Of a stretch of DNA of 64,000 nucleotides, positions 8,937-16,832 are shown piece by piece. The stretch is from the NCBI GenBank assembly GCA_028693165.1, contig JAQUVX010000014.1, forward strand, positions 34,420-98,419, written 5' to 3'. The position numbers and the translations under genes were made by a program. Position 1 is the stretch's first letter; the number at the start of each line of letters is the position of its first letter. The notes beneath the pieces were generated by a model. The model made no database searches. It saw only the letters and a list, made by a program, of their open reading frames with translations, and was not told the origin of the DNA. The DNA comes from Lachnospiraceae bacterium (GTDB taxonomy: Bacteria; Bacillota; Clostridia; Lachnospirales; Lachnospiraceae).

Positions 8937-8997
8937 ATTATAGGAAAAAGAAGCAGAAAAAGACACTGGACAAAGCTGTGATTCTTTTAGTTTTTCC
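8937..8997 (-). promoter_or_regulatory. Promoter of the ABC importer with activator box
   Basis: On the minus strand a perfect TATAAT (8937-8942) has no good -35 hexamer. Starting exactly 21 nt upstream is a box (8964-8988) that matches the pgmB promoter box at 22 of 25 positions. Its core on the + strand is GGACAAAGCTGTGATTC. A weak -35 with a proximal activator site is the classic layout of an activated promoter; the likely activator is the AraC-type response regulator at 9786-10541 (inference). Confidence 0.7.
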
Positions 8998-9033
8998 AAC
9001 ACGTTGCATATAAAATTCGATATTTTCCGCAGT

Positions 9034-9675
9034 TTATAGTGTATTTTGCACATTCAAAAGCGCTCTGAGCGTCGTAATTCGGATATCCGTCCGCTCATAT
9101 CGTGCCGCATCTCCGATTCCCACCGCCGTCATCCCGGCCGCCTTCGCCGCGTCGATTCCCGCCTCGGCATCCTCGACCACGATACAGTTGGCCGGCTGCT
9201 CGCCCAGATATTGGGCCGCTTTCAAAAAGACCTCCGGGTGCGGCTTGGAGTGCGTGATGTTCGTCCCGTCCGAGATGGCATCGAACTGCTGCGTCAAATC
9301 CGTCTGCTTTAAGATGTATTTTGTATTCCGACTGGAAGATCCCACCGCCAGTTTATGTCCCTGCCTGCGCAGCTCCTGCAGCGTCTCCCGCACCGACGCG
9401 TCCACAGAGTCCGGCGTCATCTCCGCCAGATAGCCCCGGTAAATTTCATTTTTCTCCTCCATCAGCGCCTGCTTTTCCGCCTCCGAGAGCGGCGCTCCGT
9501 GATACCCTTCCAAAATAATCTCAAGGCTGTCCGCCCGGCTCACCCCGCGCAGGCGGTTGTTGATCTGCTCATCAAACGCGATTCCGAGCCTGTCCGCAAT
9601 CTGCTTCCACGCCTGATAATGAAACTGATCCGTAAACACCAGTACCCCATCCAAATCAAAAATAAATGCTTTCAT
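9034..9675 (-). CDS. pgmB: Beta-phosphoglucomutase-like HAD phosphatase
   Basis: 213 residues from ATG 9675 with AGAAGG five nucleotides upstream. Catalytic HAD motif FDLDGV puts Asp7 and Asp9 as nucleophile and acid/base. The cap signature RLRGVSRADSLEIIL is characteristic of beta-phosphoglucomutase. Motif II is VGSSSRN and motif III/IV VVEDAEAGIDAAKAAGM. It interconverts beta-glucose-1-phosphate and glucose-6-phosphate in the cytosol. It has its own promoter sharing a box with the ABC importer, which points to phosphosugar use by this locus. No maltose or trehalose phosphorylase is present in the window. Confidence 0.88.
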   Translation of the reverse strand: MKAFIFDLDGVLVFTDQFHYQAWKQIADRLGIAFDEQINNRLRGVSRADSLEIILEGYHGAPLSEAEKQALMEEKNEIYRGYLAEMTPDSVDASVRETLQELRRQGHKLAVGSSSRNTKYILKQTDLTQQFDAISDGTNITHSKPHPEVFLKAAQYLGEQPANCIVVEDAEAGIDAAKAAGMTAVGIGDAARYERTDIRITTLRALLNVQNTL

Positions 9676-9711
9676 ATGTGCCTTCTCCCACCGTCCTGAA
9701 TTATTTCTTTC

Positions 9712-9772
9712 ATTATAAAAAATCCGGTGTCTTTTAAACACCGGACAAAACTGTGATTCCTTTCAGTTTTCA
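9712..9772 (-). promoter_or_regulatory. pgmB promoter with shared activator box
   Basis: TATAAT on the minus strand (9712-9717), then 21 nt, then the box 9739-9763 with core GGACAAAACTGTGATTC on the + strand. Spacing to the -10 is identical to that at the importer promoter (8937-8988). Similarity continues past the core with one gap (CTTTCAGTTTT versus TTTTAGTTTT). Confidence 0.7.
9718..9745 (-). terminator. Terminator of the sensor operon, overlapping the pgmB promoter
   Basis: TCCGGTGT (9723-9730) pairs with ACACCGGA (9738-9745) around a 7-nt loop. On the minus strand it is followed by TTTTTTATAATG, so the U-run also supplies the pgmB -10. Its 5' arm overlaps the activator box, so regulator binding and termination share sequence. 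Confidence 0.75.
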
Positions 9773-9785
9773 GCTAAATGATTCC

Positions 9786-10541
9786 TTACCGACACTGATA
9801 TTCCGACGGACTCACGCCCACGATCTTTTTAAATGTGCTGGAAAAATACGTGATATCCTTATATCCGACCATCTCCGCCACCTCATACACCTTATAGCGG
9901 CAGTTTTCCAGCAGCTTGATCGCCGCCCGCATACGATACCGGGTAATATACGACATCACGGTATAATCCGTCTCCTTCTTAAACAGGTGGCTCAAATGCC
10001 CCTCACTCAGTCCCAGCGATTCCGCAATCACGCCCACGCTCATATGAGAATCGCCATAATGCTCCGCAATGTAGGCGAGTGCCTCCTGAATATAGCCGCT
10101 CTTTGACGATTTGTCGGCGGAAATCTGAGGAAGAATCTGGTCTGCCGGGTCCGATGTGCCATTCTTTGACTCAATGCGCTTCTTGACCTTCAGCACCGCT
10201 TCTTCTAATTCCCCGTCCTCGAACGGTTTCAGCAGATAATCAAACGCCAGCAGCTTCAGTGCCTCCCGCGCATACGAAAATTCACTGTAAGCGGTCAGAA
10301 AGATCACCTCCACCGCGCTGCCCTCCTCCCGCAGTTGGTGCAGCATCGCGATTCCATCCATCTTGGGCATACGGATATCGCTGATGATCAGCTCCGGCAT
10401 ATATTTGTGCACCGCCTCAATTCCCTCCTGGCCGTTGGAAGCCTCGGCGACCACCACACACCCCAGCGCGTCCCAGTCCGTCTCCATCACAATTCCTTTT
10501 CGGACAAACATTTCATCGTCAATTACTAATACCTTGATCAT
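9786..10541 (-). CDS. AraC-type response regulator (YesN/HptR-like)
   Basis: 251 residues. A CheY-like receiver (1-120) has acidic pocket DD at 8-9, phosphoacceptor Asp55 in LIISDIRMPKMDG and Lys in LLKPF. A linker leads to two AraC helix-turn-helix motifs (about 150-250; SVGVIAESLGLSEGHLSHLFK and VYEVAEMVGYKDITYFSSTFK). It overlaps the kinase gene by 4 nt. The best functional match is HptR, which activates hexose-phosphate uptake in Staphylococcus aureus. Probable targets are the two box-bearing promoters at 8937-8988 and 9712-9763. Confidence 0.92.
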   Translation of the reverse strand: MIKVLVIDDEMFVRKGIVMETDWDALGCVVVAEASNGQEGIEAVHKYMPELIISDIRMPKMDGIAMLHQLREEGSAVEVIFLTAYSEFSYAREALKLLAFDYLLKPFEDGELEEAVLKVKKRIESKNGTSDPADQILPQISADKSSKSGYIQEALAYIAEHYGDSHMSVGVIAESLGLSEGHLSHLFKKETDYTVMSYITRYRMRAAIKLLENCRYKVYEVAEMVGYKDITYFSSTFKKIVGVSPSEYQCR

Positions 10542-12253
10542 ACTCTTTCTGACACTTCCTTTCCTGCCGGCAGTTCAATCACAACCCGGGTTCCGCCCTC
10601 CGCCGGCTGTTCCACACGGATTCCATAATCCTCCCCGTAATGCAGCCGTATGATCGTGTCCACATTATACATTCCAATATGTCCGCTGATCTTGTCCCAT
10701 TCGCGCCGGTTCAAAAGCTCCATGCGCTCCGGATCGATCCCGCAGCCATTGTCCTGCACCTCGATGCGCAGCCGCGCGCCATCCCCGGACACACGCACGC
10801 AAATGATCCCTTCCTCACATTCCGCCAGACCGTGAATCACTGCATTTTCCACAACCGGCTGCACGATGAGCTTCGGCACCATGCAGGCCGCATACTGCTG
10901 CGGCAGATCGTAAGAGAAGGTGAACCGGCCATTGAAGCGGATTCTCTGAATCTCCGTATAAGATTCCACCAGCTCCATTTCATCGCTCAGTGGAATAAAC
11001 GCCGCCTTGGAAATGCTGGTGCGCAGGATCTTTGCCAGCTTCGCCGCCAGTGTGGCCAGCTCCGAAATATGGTTCGCCTTGGCAATCCACTTGATCGTAT
11101 CCAATGTATTGTACAGGAAATGTGGATTCAACTGCGCCTGCATCATGGCAATCTGGACGTCGTTCAGCTTCTTCTGCTGGCTGACCTGCTGCTCCATATA
11201 CCCTTTTAGTTCCTGCGCCATCGTATTGAAATTGTCCGACAGTTGTCCGAATTCATCCGTGCGCTGAAACGTGAGGCGTGTATCCAGCTCCCCCTGCTGG
11301 AGCCGGTGCATCGCCAGATTCAGCCTGCGGATCGGCCAGGACAAATGATTGCTCATCCGTTCCGACACCGCGATGCACAACAGCAGACTCGCACCCGCCA
11401 TTACCAGCAAAACGCTGTACATGGAACGGATCGTGTCTGCGGTAAATAACTCCGGCCGCAGCAGCACGCTGACCAGCCCGGTTTCGCCAAGCCTGCTGAT
11501 GTAGACCCGGTTGCCCTGATAAGAGCCATCCAGCCTTTCTCCCGCCAGCAGACGCCCGCGCAGAACCGTACCGATATCCTCCCGTCCTGCCGCTCCCGCC
11601 GCGTAAACCGTCTCGAAAAAGTTGTTCAGAATGCAGACTCCGTCCTGTGTCCCATAGTCCCCTCTTAAGATCTCTTCAAAATTCTTTGCCGTCATGCTGA
11701 TGACCACAAAGCCAATCGGATTATCCGCCTCGTCCCAAATGGCGCGCGACGCCCGCAAAAGGACATCGGCCTCTCCCGTATATTTCTGCTCCCGCCGGAT
11801 AATCAGCTCGTCCGGATGTGCCGCGGAAACCTTCAAAATCCCCCAATAGGGCAGCAGCCTCGTATGAAACAGCTCCGTCCCGGTCGAATATTGACAGATA
11901 CCGTCCGGCGTGTAAAGCTCCACCTCGGCGCGTTCCCGAAGTCCCACCGTCTCCTGATACAGGCGGGCATAGACCTCACTGCGCGGCGCTCCGCCCTTCC
12001 CGGCGAGCGTCGTCCGAATCTGCTCATCCGCCGCCAGCTTCTCCGTAACGCTGCGAAAATTCTCAAACAATGTGGTGAGCTTCTCATCGATCTGCTGCAC
12101 CTGCGCCATATCCTGTTTCTGGTAATCCCGGTCCAGTTTCATTTTAAACATCTGAATCAGAAACAGGCTGCTGATGATAAGCGGCAGCAGTGCAACTCCC
12201 AGAAAGCTGACCAAAAGCTCACGCTTGAATGATTTTGTGATAAATTCCTTCAT
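10538..12253 (-). CDS. YesM/HptS-like sensor histidine kinase
   Basis: 571 residues: transmembrane helix near 14-34, a large extracytoplasmic sensor (about 40-280), a second helix near 285-305, HAMP, then the His_kinase domain with phospho-acceptor His in LNPHFLYNTLDTIKWIA and the ATPase N box VVENAVIHG and G box DNGCGID. This is the LytS/YesM class that pairs with AraC-type regulators. It sits between the binding-lipoprotein gene (12 nt upstream) and the response-regulator gene (4-nt overlap), consistent with sensing through the ligand-loaded lipoprotein. Confidence 0.92.
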   Translation of the reverse strand: MKEFITKSFKRELLVSFLGVALLPLIISSLFLIQMFKMKLDRDYQKQDMAQVQQIDEKLTTLFENFRSVTEKLAADEQIRTTLAGKGGAPRSEVYARLYQETVGLRERAEVELYTPDGICQYSTGTELFHTRLLPYWGILKVSAAHPDELIIRREQKYTGEADVLLRASRAIWDEADNPIGFVVISMTAKNFEEILRGDYGTQDGVCILNNFFETVYAAGAAGREDIGTVLRGRLLAGERLDGSYQGNRVYISRLGETGLVSVLLRPELFTADTIRSMYSVLLVMAGASLLLCIAVSERMSNHLSWPIRRLNLAMHRLQQGELDTRLTFQRTDEFGQLSDNFNTMAQELKGYMEQQVSQQKKLNDVQIAMMQAQLNPHFLYNTLDTIKWIAKANHISELATLAAKLAKILRTSISKAAFIPLSDEMELVESYTEIQRIRFNGRFTFSYDLPQQYAACMVPKLIVQPVVENAVIHGLAECEEGIICVRVSGDGARLRIEVQDNGCGIDPERMELLNRREWDKISGHIGMYNVDTIIRLHYGEDYGIRVEQPAEGGTRVVIELPAGKEVSERV

Positions 12254-12265
12254 GCCTTTTCCCCT

Positions 12266-13315
12266 TTAGTCAATCCGTTTCGTCCACTGTTCCAGAAGCT
12301 CTGTCTGATGCCTGCCCGCCCATTCCAGGTCAAAGGGAATAATCTCCAGCATCCCCAGCGCGTGAACATTCTCCGTGTCCCGCTGCAAATCGGTGCGGGC
12401 GGTTCTGCGGCAAAACTGATCCATTGCCAGATTCTGCACGTCATTGCTGACCGTAAAATCGATGAACAGCTTCGCATTGTCCGGATGCGGTGCCCCCTTT
12501 ACCAAAGCACACCCATCCGGCACAGCACTGGTTCCCTCCAGAGGATATACCATGCCGATGTCCAGTCCCGCCGCAATTTCCTTCCTGGCTGCTTCCTCCA
12601 GCGTAATGCCGACCAGCCGGAATCCATCGCCGATCTCCTTGATCAGTTCCCCGGAACCGGCAGAAATATTGCCGTCCAGAGCCTCCGTAAACTGATTTAA
12701 GGTGTCTTCGATGTCCATACTGCCCTCCCGGCCCGTGATCTGAATCATCGTCGAGAGCGCCGTATAGCTGGTCCCCGATTTGCGCGGATCGGCAAACGCG
12801 ATCTGCCCCTTCCATTTATCTCCCAGAAATTCTTCCCAGCTTCGCGGCGCATCCTCCTCGCTGACCAGCTTATTATTATAAATAAACACGATCGGCAGCT
12901 CCGTGAAGATCGTCCAGGTATGTTCCGGCGAAGCATACTGGGGGTCCAGCAAATCACTCTGACTACAGGCATAGGGTTCCAGATAATCCCTGTACGCCTC
13001 ATAGCTCTCCACGCCGCCGCCAAACATCACATCGCAGGCCTGCTTTCCCGACGATGCCTTCACCGCCTCCAGCATCTCCGTGGTTCCGCCCGCGTGCACG
13101 TCAACCCAGATCCCGGTACGCTCCTCAAACTCCTTCACGATCGGACCATACACCTCCGCTTTGTGTGATGTATATAAAATCAGTTTTTTATCTTCGCCAA
13201 TTTCCGGCGGCAAATCCGCCTGTCCCGTCATTTGACCGCAGCCTGACAGCAGCATCGATATCCCCACGATGCCAGCCAGCAATCCCGCAAGTCCAGATCC
13301 CATCTTTCGCCTCAT
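12266..13315 (-). CDS. Binding lipoprotein of the sensor operon (HptA/AfuA-like)
   Basis: 349 residues from ATG 13315, preceded by AGGAGGAGAAGG. Signal peptide with lipobox LSGC (Cys26), then an iron-type family 1 binding fold (KKLILYTSHKAEVYGPIVKEF...VHAGGTTEMLEAV...FADPRKSGTSYTAL). It is smaller than the transport binding protein at 7435-8862. It heads an operon with a kinase and a regulator, not a permease. S. aureus HptA, annotated the same way, senses glucose-6-phosphate, so I call this a sensory binding protein (inference). Confidence 0.88.
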   Translation of the reverse strand: MRRKMGSGLAGLLAGIVGISMLLSGCGQMTGQADLPPEIGEDKKLILYTSHKAEVYGPIVKEFEERTGIWVDVHAGGTTEMLEAVKASSGKQACDVMFGGGVESYEAYRDYLEPYACSQSDLLDPQYASPEHTWTIFTELPIVFIYNNKLVSEEDAPRSWEEFLGDKWKGQIAFADPRKSGTSYTALSTMIQITGREGSMDIEDTLNQFTEALDGNISAGSGELIKEIGDGFRLVGITLEEAARKEIAAGLDIGMVYPLEGTSAVPDGCALVKGAPHPDNAKLFIDFTVSNDVQNLAMDQFCRRTARTDLQRDTENVHALGMLEIIPFDLEWAGRHQTELLEQWTKRID

Positions 13316-13363
13316 CCTTCTCCTCCTCAGGAACCCCACTACGCCGGATCCCCCTCTGGTCCT

Positions 13364-13410
13364 ATCATACCACTTTTTTCCTGTTTTCTCGACTGGTGTT
13401 GTGATATAAT
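13364..13410. promoter_or_regulatory. Divergent promoters: sensor operon (-) and phosphatase gene (+)
   Basis: Minus strand: -10 TATGAT (13364-13369) with a poor -35. The + strand ACTGG at 13392-13396 lies where the ACTGG of the shared activator box lies in the importer promoter, again after a 21-nt gap, but the rest of the box is not conserved. Plus strand: extended -10 TGATATAAT ending at 13410 serves the gene at 13488. Confidence 0.4.
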
Positions 13411-13487
13411 GAGCGTTAGTAAGTCATGATCGCGGCTGTGCCCAGATGCGCGGTTTCGATCACAACATATACAAGGAGCAAACAATT

Positions 13488-14216
13488 ATGCAATTACTCA
13501 TCGTCCGGCACGCAGATCCGGATTATTCCATTGATTCCCTGACCCCAACCGGCTGGGAGGAAGCAGAGCTTTTATCCGGGTGGCTGGCAAAGCTCCCGAT
13601 CGATGCCTTTTACGTGTCCCCGCTGGGCCGCGCGAAAGACACCGCCTCCCTCACCCTGAAAAAATTTGGAAAAGAAGCCACCGTATGCGACTGGCTGCAG
13701 GAGTTTCCGCCCAAGATCATGCGTCCGGATGCCGGGCGGCTTATCATTCCCTGGGACTGGCTTCCCGCCGAGTGGACGAAAGAAGAACGCTATTTTGATC
13801 ATCAGAACTGGTATGATACCGAGATTATGAACGACGGTCATGTGGGAGATGCCTATCGCAAGGTCGTCAAGGGCCTGGATCAGCTTCTGGCCCATCATGG
13901 CTACCGCCGCAAAGACCTGTACTATCAGGCCGAACAGCCAAACCGTGACACGATCGTACTGTTCTGTCACTTCGGCGTGGAATGCGTGCTGCTCAGCCAT
14001 CTTTTGAACATTTCCCCCATGGCACTGTGGCACGGCTTCTGCGCCGCACCGTCCTCCGTCACCACGCTGGTTACCGAGGAACGCCGCGAAGGTGCCGCAT
14101 ACTTCCGCATGAACTGCTTCGGAAGCACCGCCCATCTGGATGCTACCGGACGAGAGCCCTCCGTCGCGGCTCGCTTCTGTGAAACCTTTACATGCAAAGA
14201 GGAACGCCACGACTGA
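13488..14216 (+). CDS. Histidine phosphatase family protein
   Basis: 242 residues from ATG 13488 (AAGGAG nine nucleotides upstream; the longer frame from 13446 is rejected). N-terminal IVRHADP carries phospho-acceptor His8 of the RH(G/A) motif. YVSPLGRAKDTA is the second arginine region, and FCHFGVECVLLSHLL supplies the C-terminal His. The family includes cofactor-dependent phosphoglycerate mutases and many phosphatases; substrate is not predictable. Stand-alone gene, transcribed away from the sensor operon and ending in a strong terminator. Confidence 0.85.
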   Translation: MQLLIVRHADPDYSIDSLTPTGWEEAELLSGWLAKLPIDAFYVSPLGRAKDTASLTLKKFGKEATVCDWLQEFPPKIMRPDAGRLIIPWDWLPAEWTKEERYFDHQNWYDTEIMNDGHVGDAYRKVVKGLDQLLAHHGYRRKDLYYQAEQPNRDTIVLFCHFGVECVLLSHLLNISPMALWHGFCAAPSSVTTLVTEERREGAAYFRMNCFGSTAHLDATGREPSVAARFCETFTCKEERHD

Positions 14217-14228
14217 CGTTCCTCTTTG
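14195..14228. terminator. Bidirectional terminator
   Basis: Perfect 12-bp stem CAAAGAGGAACG (14195-14206) with CGTTCCTCTTTG (14217-14228). It contains the stop codon of the phosphatase gene and lies 20 nt after the end of the convergent permease gene. It is followed by TCTTATTT on the + strand. Confidence 0.8.
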
Positions 14229-14248
14229 TCTTATTTATAAACAACAAC

Positions 14249-15748
14249 CTACGCCGCTTCCACCTTCTTGCCGTCATCCGGCTTTTCCGTTTCCACTTTC
14301 TCCTTTACAGGGCGCTTCCACGCATGCATTGCAAGTGCCATGGCGATAACGCCGTAGGACACGAACACACGGAAATACTCACCGATGACCGGATCGCCAA
14401 ACAGCTCTTTACCAGCCAGCGGAGATACGATGAACAGGGTGTGGAACAGCACGATACCAAGCAGGGCCTGCTTGTTGGTCGCCTTCTGTACCGAAGCGCC
14501 GCCGACTAACAGTGCCGCGATCGCGAACTGGCCGACCTGGGTATGCGCGCCGTAGGTAGAAAGCGTTCCCACGTTCTGCAGGAAGATCAGCTGTCCCCAG
14601 CTTGCCAGTACCGTGGAGAAAATCATCGCGATGATACGGGTTTTGTCTACGTTGATACCGGCTGCATTTGCCACGGTTCTGCTCTGTCCAACGGTTCTCA
14701 TGTTCTGGCCCAGACGGGTTTTCATCAGAATGTTGTTGAAGCAGCAGAGTGCTCCGATGCAGAGGTACGTCATAACCGGAAGCTGTACCACGATCAGTAC
14801 CTTGTAAAGCGCCGGAACATAGGTCAGGCCATAGATCACTGCCGCCAGCCCAAGATTGACCAGCGCACGCTTACCGTTAAACGGCTTTCTGACCGCGCCA
14901 ACAGCCGCATCCAAAGCACCCGCATTTCCTGCACTCAGCTTTGATCTCACAAACTTCAGAGCCTGCCAGATCACTGTCGCCAGACAGCCCAGCTCGATCG
15001 CGGAAAGCAGCATCAGCCGGTCTTTCGCCAGGAACTGCTCCACCGGTCCGATGTAGGTCAGGCCGTATACTACCAGTGCTGCAGCGGCGCTGAGGATCGT
15101 CTTTTTCCAGTCTACCGTCTGCTTTTTCGCAAGCTTAAAGATCGTGGAGCAGACCAGTCCGATCAGTACCAGATAGAATCCAATTTCGATGATAGTCAGC
15201 ATCGGCACCGTGTCCAGTGCGTACTTGACCGTGTCTTTTAAGTCAATGGTGTTTTTAACGCCGACACCGGTTGCAATCATCAGAGTCGGATTGTTCAGTG
15301 CAATCACACCGCCGAAGATGAACAGGAAGATCAGCTGGTAAATACCTTCTGCAAAATATCCCAGAACCAGACCGCCGATCATCTCATTGCCCTTCATCTG
15401 GTTGAACAATTTACCAACCAGGAAGCCAAAGAAGATGGAGATCGGAGTTGCCAGCGCTACCGTTGCCATAAAGCCGCCGATTCCGGTGAAGCCCCAGTAG
15501 GTCGTCAAAAAGATCGCGATCTGTGCGGCCATGGCACCGATGACAATACCAAAGTTCAGACCCATACCGGCGATAACCGGAATGATCAGGGCCAGCACGA
15601 TGAAGGAGTTTCTTGCAATACGTGTGAACAGCTCCGGAATGACGAAGGTCAGCGGCTGCTTTGATGCGATAGTCGCACCCACACACAGGAAAATGAACAG
15701 GATTACAACCTTGTTCTGGAATAATACGTCTCTTAGCTTCTTATTCAC
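14249..15748 (-). CDS. ABC permease 2 of the DUF3798-associated importer (BPD_transp_2 family)
   Basis: 499 residues with about 10-12 membrane segments. It belongs to the simple sugar/nucleoside branch (YufQ/RbsC-like), shown by GMGLNFGIVIGAMAAQIA, KGNEMIGGLVLGYF and NMRTVGQSRTVANAAGINVDKTR. The start is GTG 15748 with GGAGGTGA upstream; the extension to 15781 is less likely. The start overlaps the end of permease 1 by 8 nt. A long middle segment between membrane blocks makes it larger than permease 1. Last gene of the operon. Confidence 0.87.
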   Translation of the reverse strand: MNKKLRDVLFQNKVVILFIFLCVGATIASKQPLTFVIPELFTRIARNSFIVLALIIPVIAGMGLNFGIVIGAMAAQIAIFLTTYWGFTGIGGFMATVALATPISIFFGFLVGKLFNQMKGNEMIGGLVLGYFAEGIYQLIFLFIFGGVIALNNPTLMIATGVGVKNTIDLKDTVKYALDTVPMLTIIEIGFYLVLIGLVCSTIFKLAKKQTVDWKKTILSAAAALVVYGLTYIGPVEQFLAKDRLMLLSAIELGCLATVIWQALKFVRSKLSAGNAGALDAAVGAVRKPFNGKRALVNLGLAAVIYGLTYVPALYKVLIVVQLPVMTYLCIGALCCFNNILMKTRLGQNMRTVGQSRTVANAAGINVDKTRIIAMIFSTVLASWGQLIFLQNVGTLSTYGAHTQVGQFAIAALLVGGASVQKATNKQALLGIVLFHTLFIVSPLAGKELFGDPVIGEYFRVFVSYGVIAMALAMHAWKRPVKEKVETEKPDDGKKVEAA

Positions 15749-16832
15749 GGCTGTCACCTCCTTTTGCCTGCGTAAGTGCATAGATAATGATACCGTTGGA
15801 GATGATCAGTCGCATAACCTCGGATAAGTTGCTCTCCGGGATGAACTGATTTGCCACCGGAAGTCCCAGCGCCAGGATACCCTGGAACAGGAACGTACCA
15901 ATCAATACATGGGTAATGCTCGCGCGCTTCGGGCTTGCACCGCCGATCAGCACCGCTGCAACCGAAGTAAAGCCCATCATCATCGGTCCGTTGTAAAGCT
16001 GCATGAAACCGAAGCCCTGTGCATAGACCAGAATACCAACTGCTGCCAGCACGGTCGACAAGGTTGTGCCGATCAGGCGCATCTTGTTGACGTTGATTCC
16101 CGCCGCTTTCGCGAACATCGGGTTCGCACCGGCTGCGCTCATCGCGATACCGGTCTTGGACCGCATGAACAGCCAGATCAGGAAACAGATCAGGAAGAAG
16201 AACAGCAAAAGTCCCGTCGGAACCGTCAGTGCGCCGATCTTAAATGCCAGTGTGTTGTTCATGACACCGCTGAAGGAAGCCGCCAGGGAGATGGTATTAC
16301 GAAGACCTTTTCCCGCATTCGGCCAGATCAGCTCACCGTTGCTGAACGGAAGCAGCATCCACAGAATATTCATGAATGCGATGATCGAGAAGCCGACATA
16401 GGTCGTAACGGTCATCTCAGAACCTTTTACCCGGTTTAAGAGCTGTCCGTACAGATAGCCGATTCCAATCGCCAGCACCACACCGATCAGGATAGCCAGA
16501 AGCACTGCCACCCAAGCTGCAAGCAGCGGACTGATTGCCACCAGAGACGGATTCTGTGCAACATTTAACTGGATCACGATCAGGCCGCCCAGAAGACCGC
16601 CCACGATTCCCATGGAAATACCAAAGTTCAAACCAATACCGCACTGGACTGCCGGGACCATCGCCAGCGCCAGGATACCGAACATGCCCCAGCGGCGGAC
16701 ACAGTCACTTAAGAGCTGCATCAGATTCATCTGGAAGCCGCCTGCCGCGACCACCAGAAGCAGGAAGAAGGAAACAATGATCACGCGCGGCAGACCGAAT
16801 TTGTCTACCAGCGGTTTTAATGGATTACGCAT
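15741..16832 (-). CDS. ABC permease 1 of the DUF3798-associated importer (BPD_transp_2 family)
   Basis: 363 residues, about nine membrane segments. Family hallmarks are GIGLNFGISMGIVGGLLGGL, KGSEMTVTTYVGFS and the cytoplasmic loop AAGANPMFAKAAGINVNKMR. ATG 16832 has GGAGG eight nucleotides upstream. It overlaps the ATPase gene by 8 nt and is translationally coupled with both neighbours. It pairs with permease 2 to form the heterodimeric channel. Confidence 0.88.
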   Translation of the reverse strand: MRNPLKPLVDKFGLPRVIIVSFFLLLVVAAGGFQMNLMQLLSDCVRRWGMFGILALAMVPAVQCGIGLNFGISMGIVGGLLGGLIVIQLNVAQNPSLVAISPLLAAWVAVLLAILIGVVLAIGIGYLYGQLLNRVKGSEMTVTTYVGFSIIAFMNILWMLLPFSNGELIWPNAGKGLRNTISLAASFSGVMNNTLAFKIGALTVPTGLLLFFFLICFLIWLFMRSKTGIAMSAAGANPMFAKAAGINVNKMRLIGTTLSTVLAAVGILVYAQGFGFMQLYNGPMMMGFTSVAAVLIGGASPKRASITHVLIGTFLFQGILALGLPVANQFIPESNLSEVMRLIISNGIIIYALTQAKGGDSRE

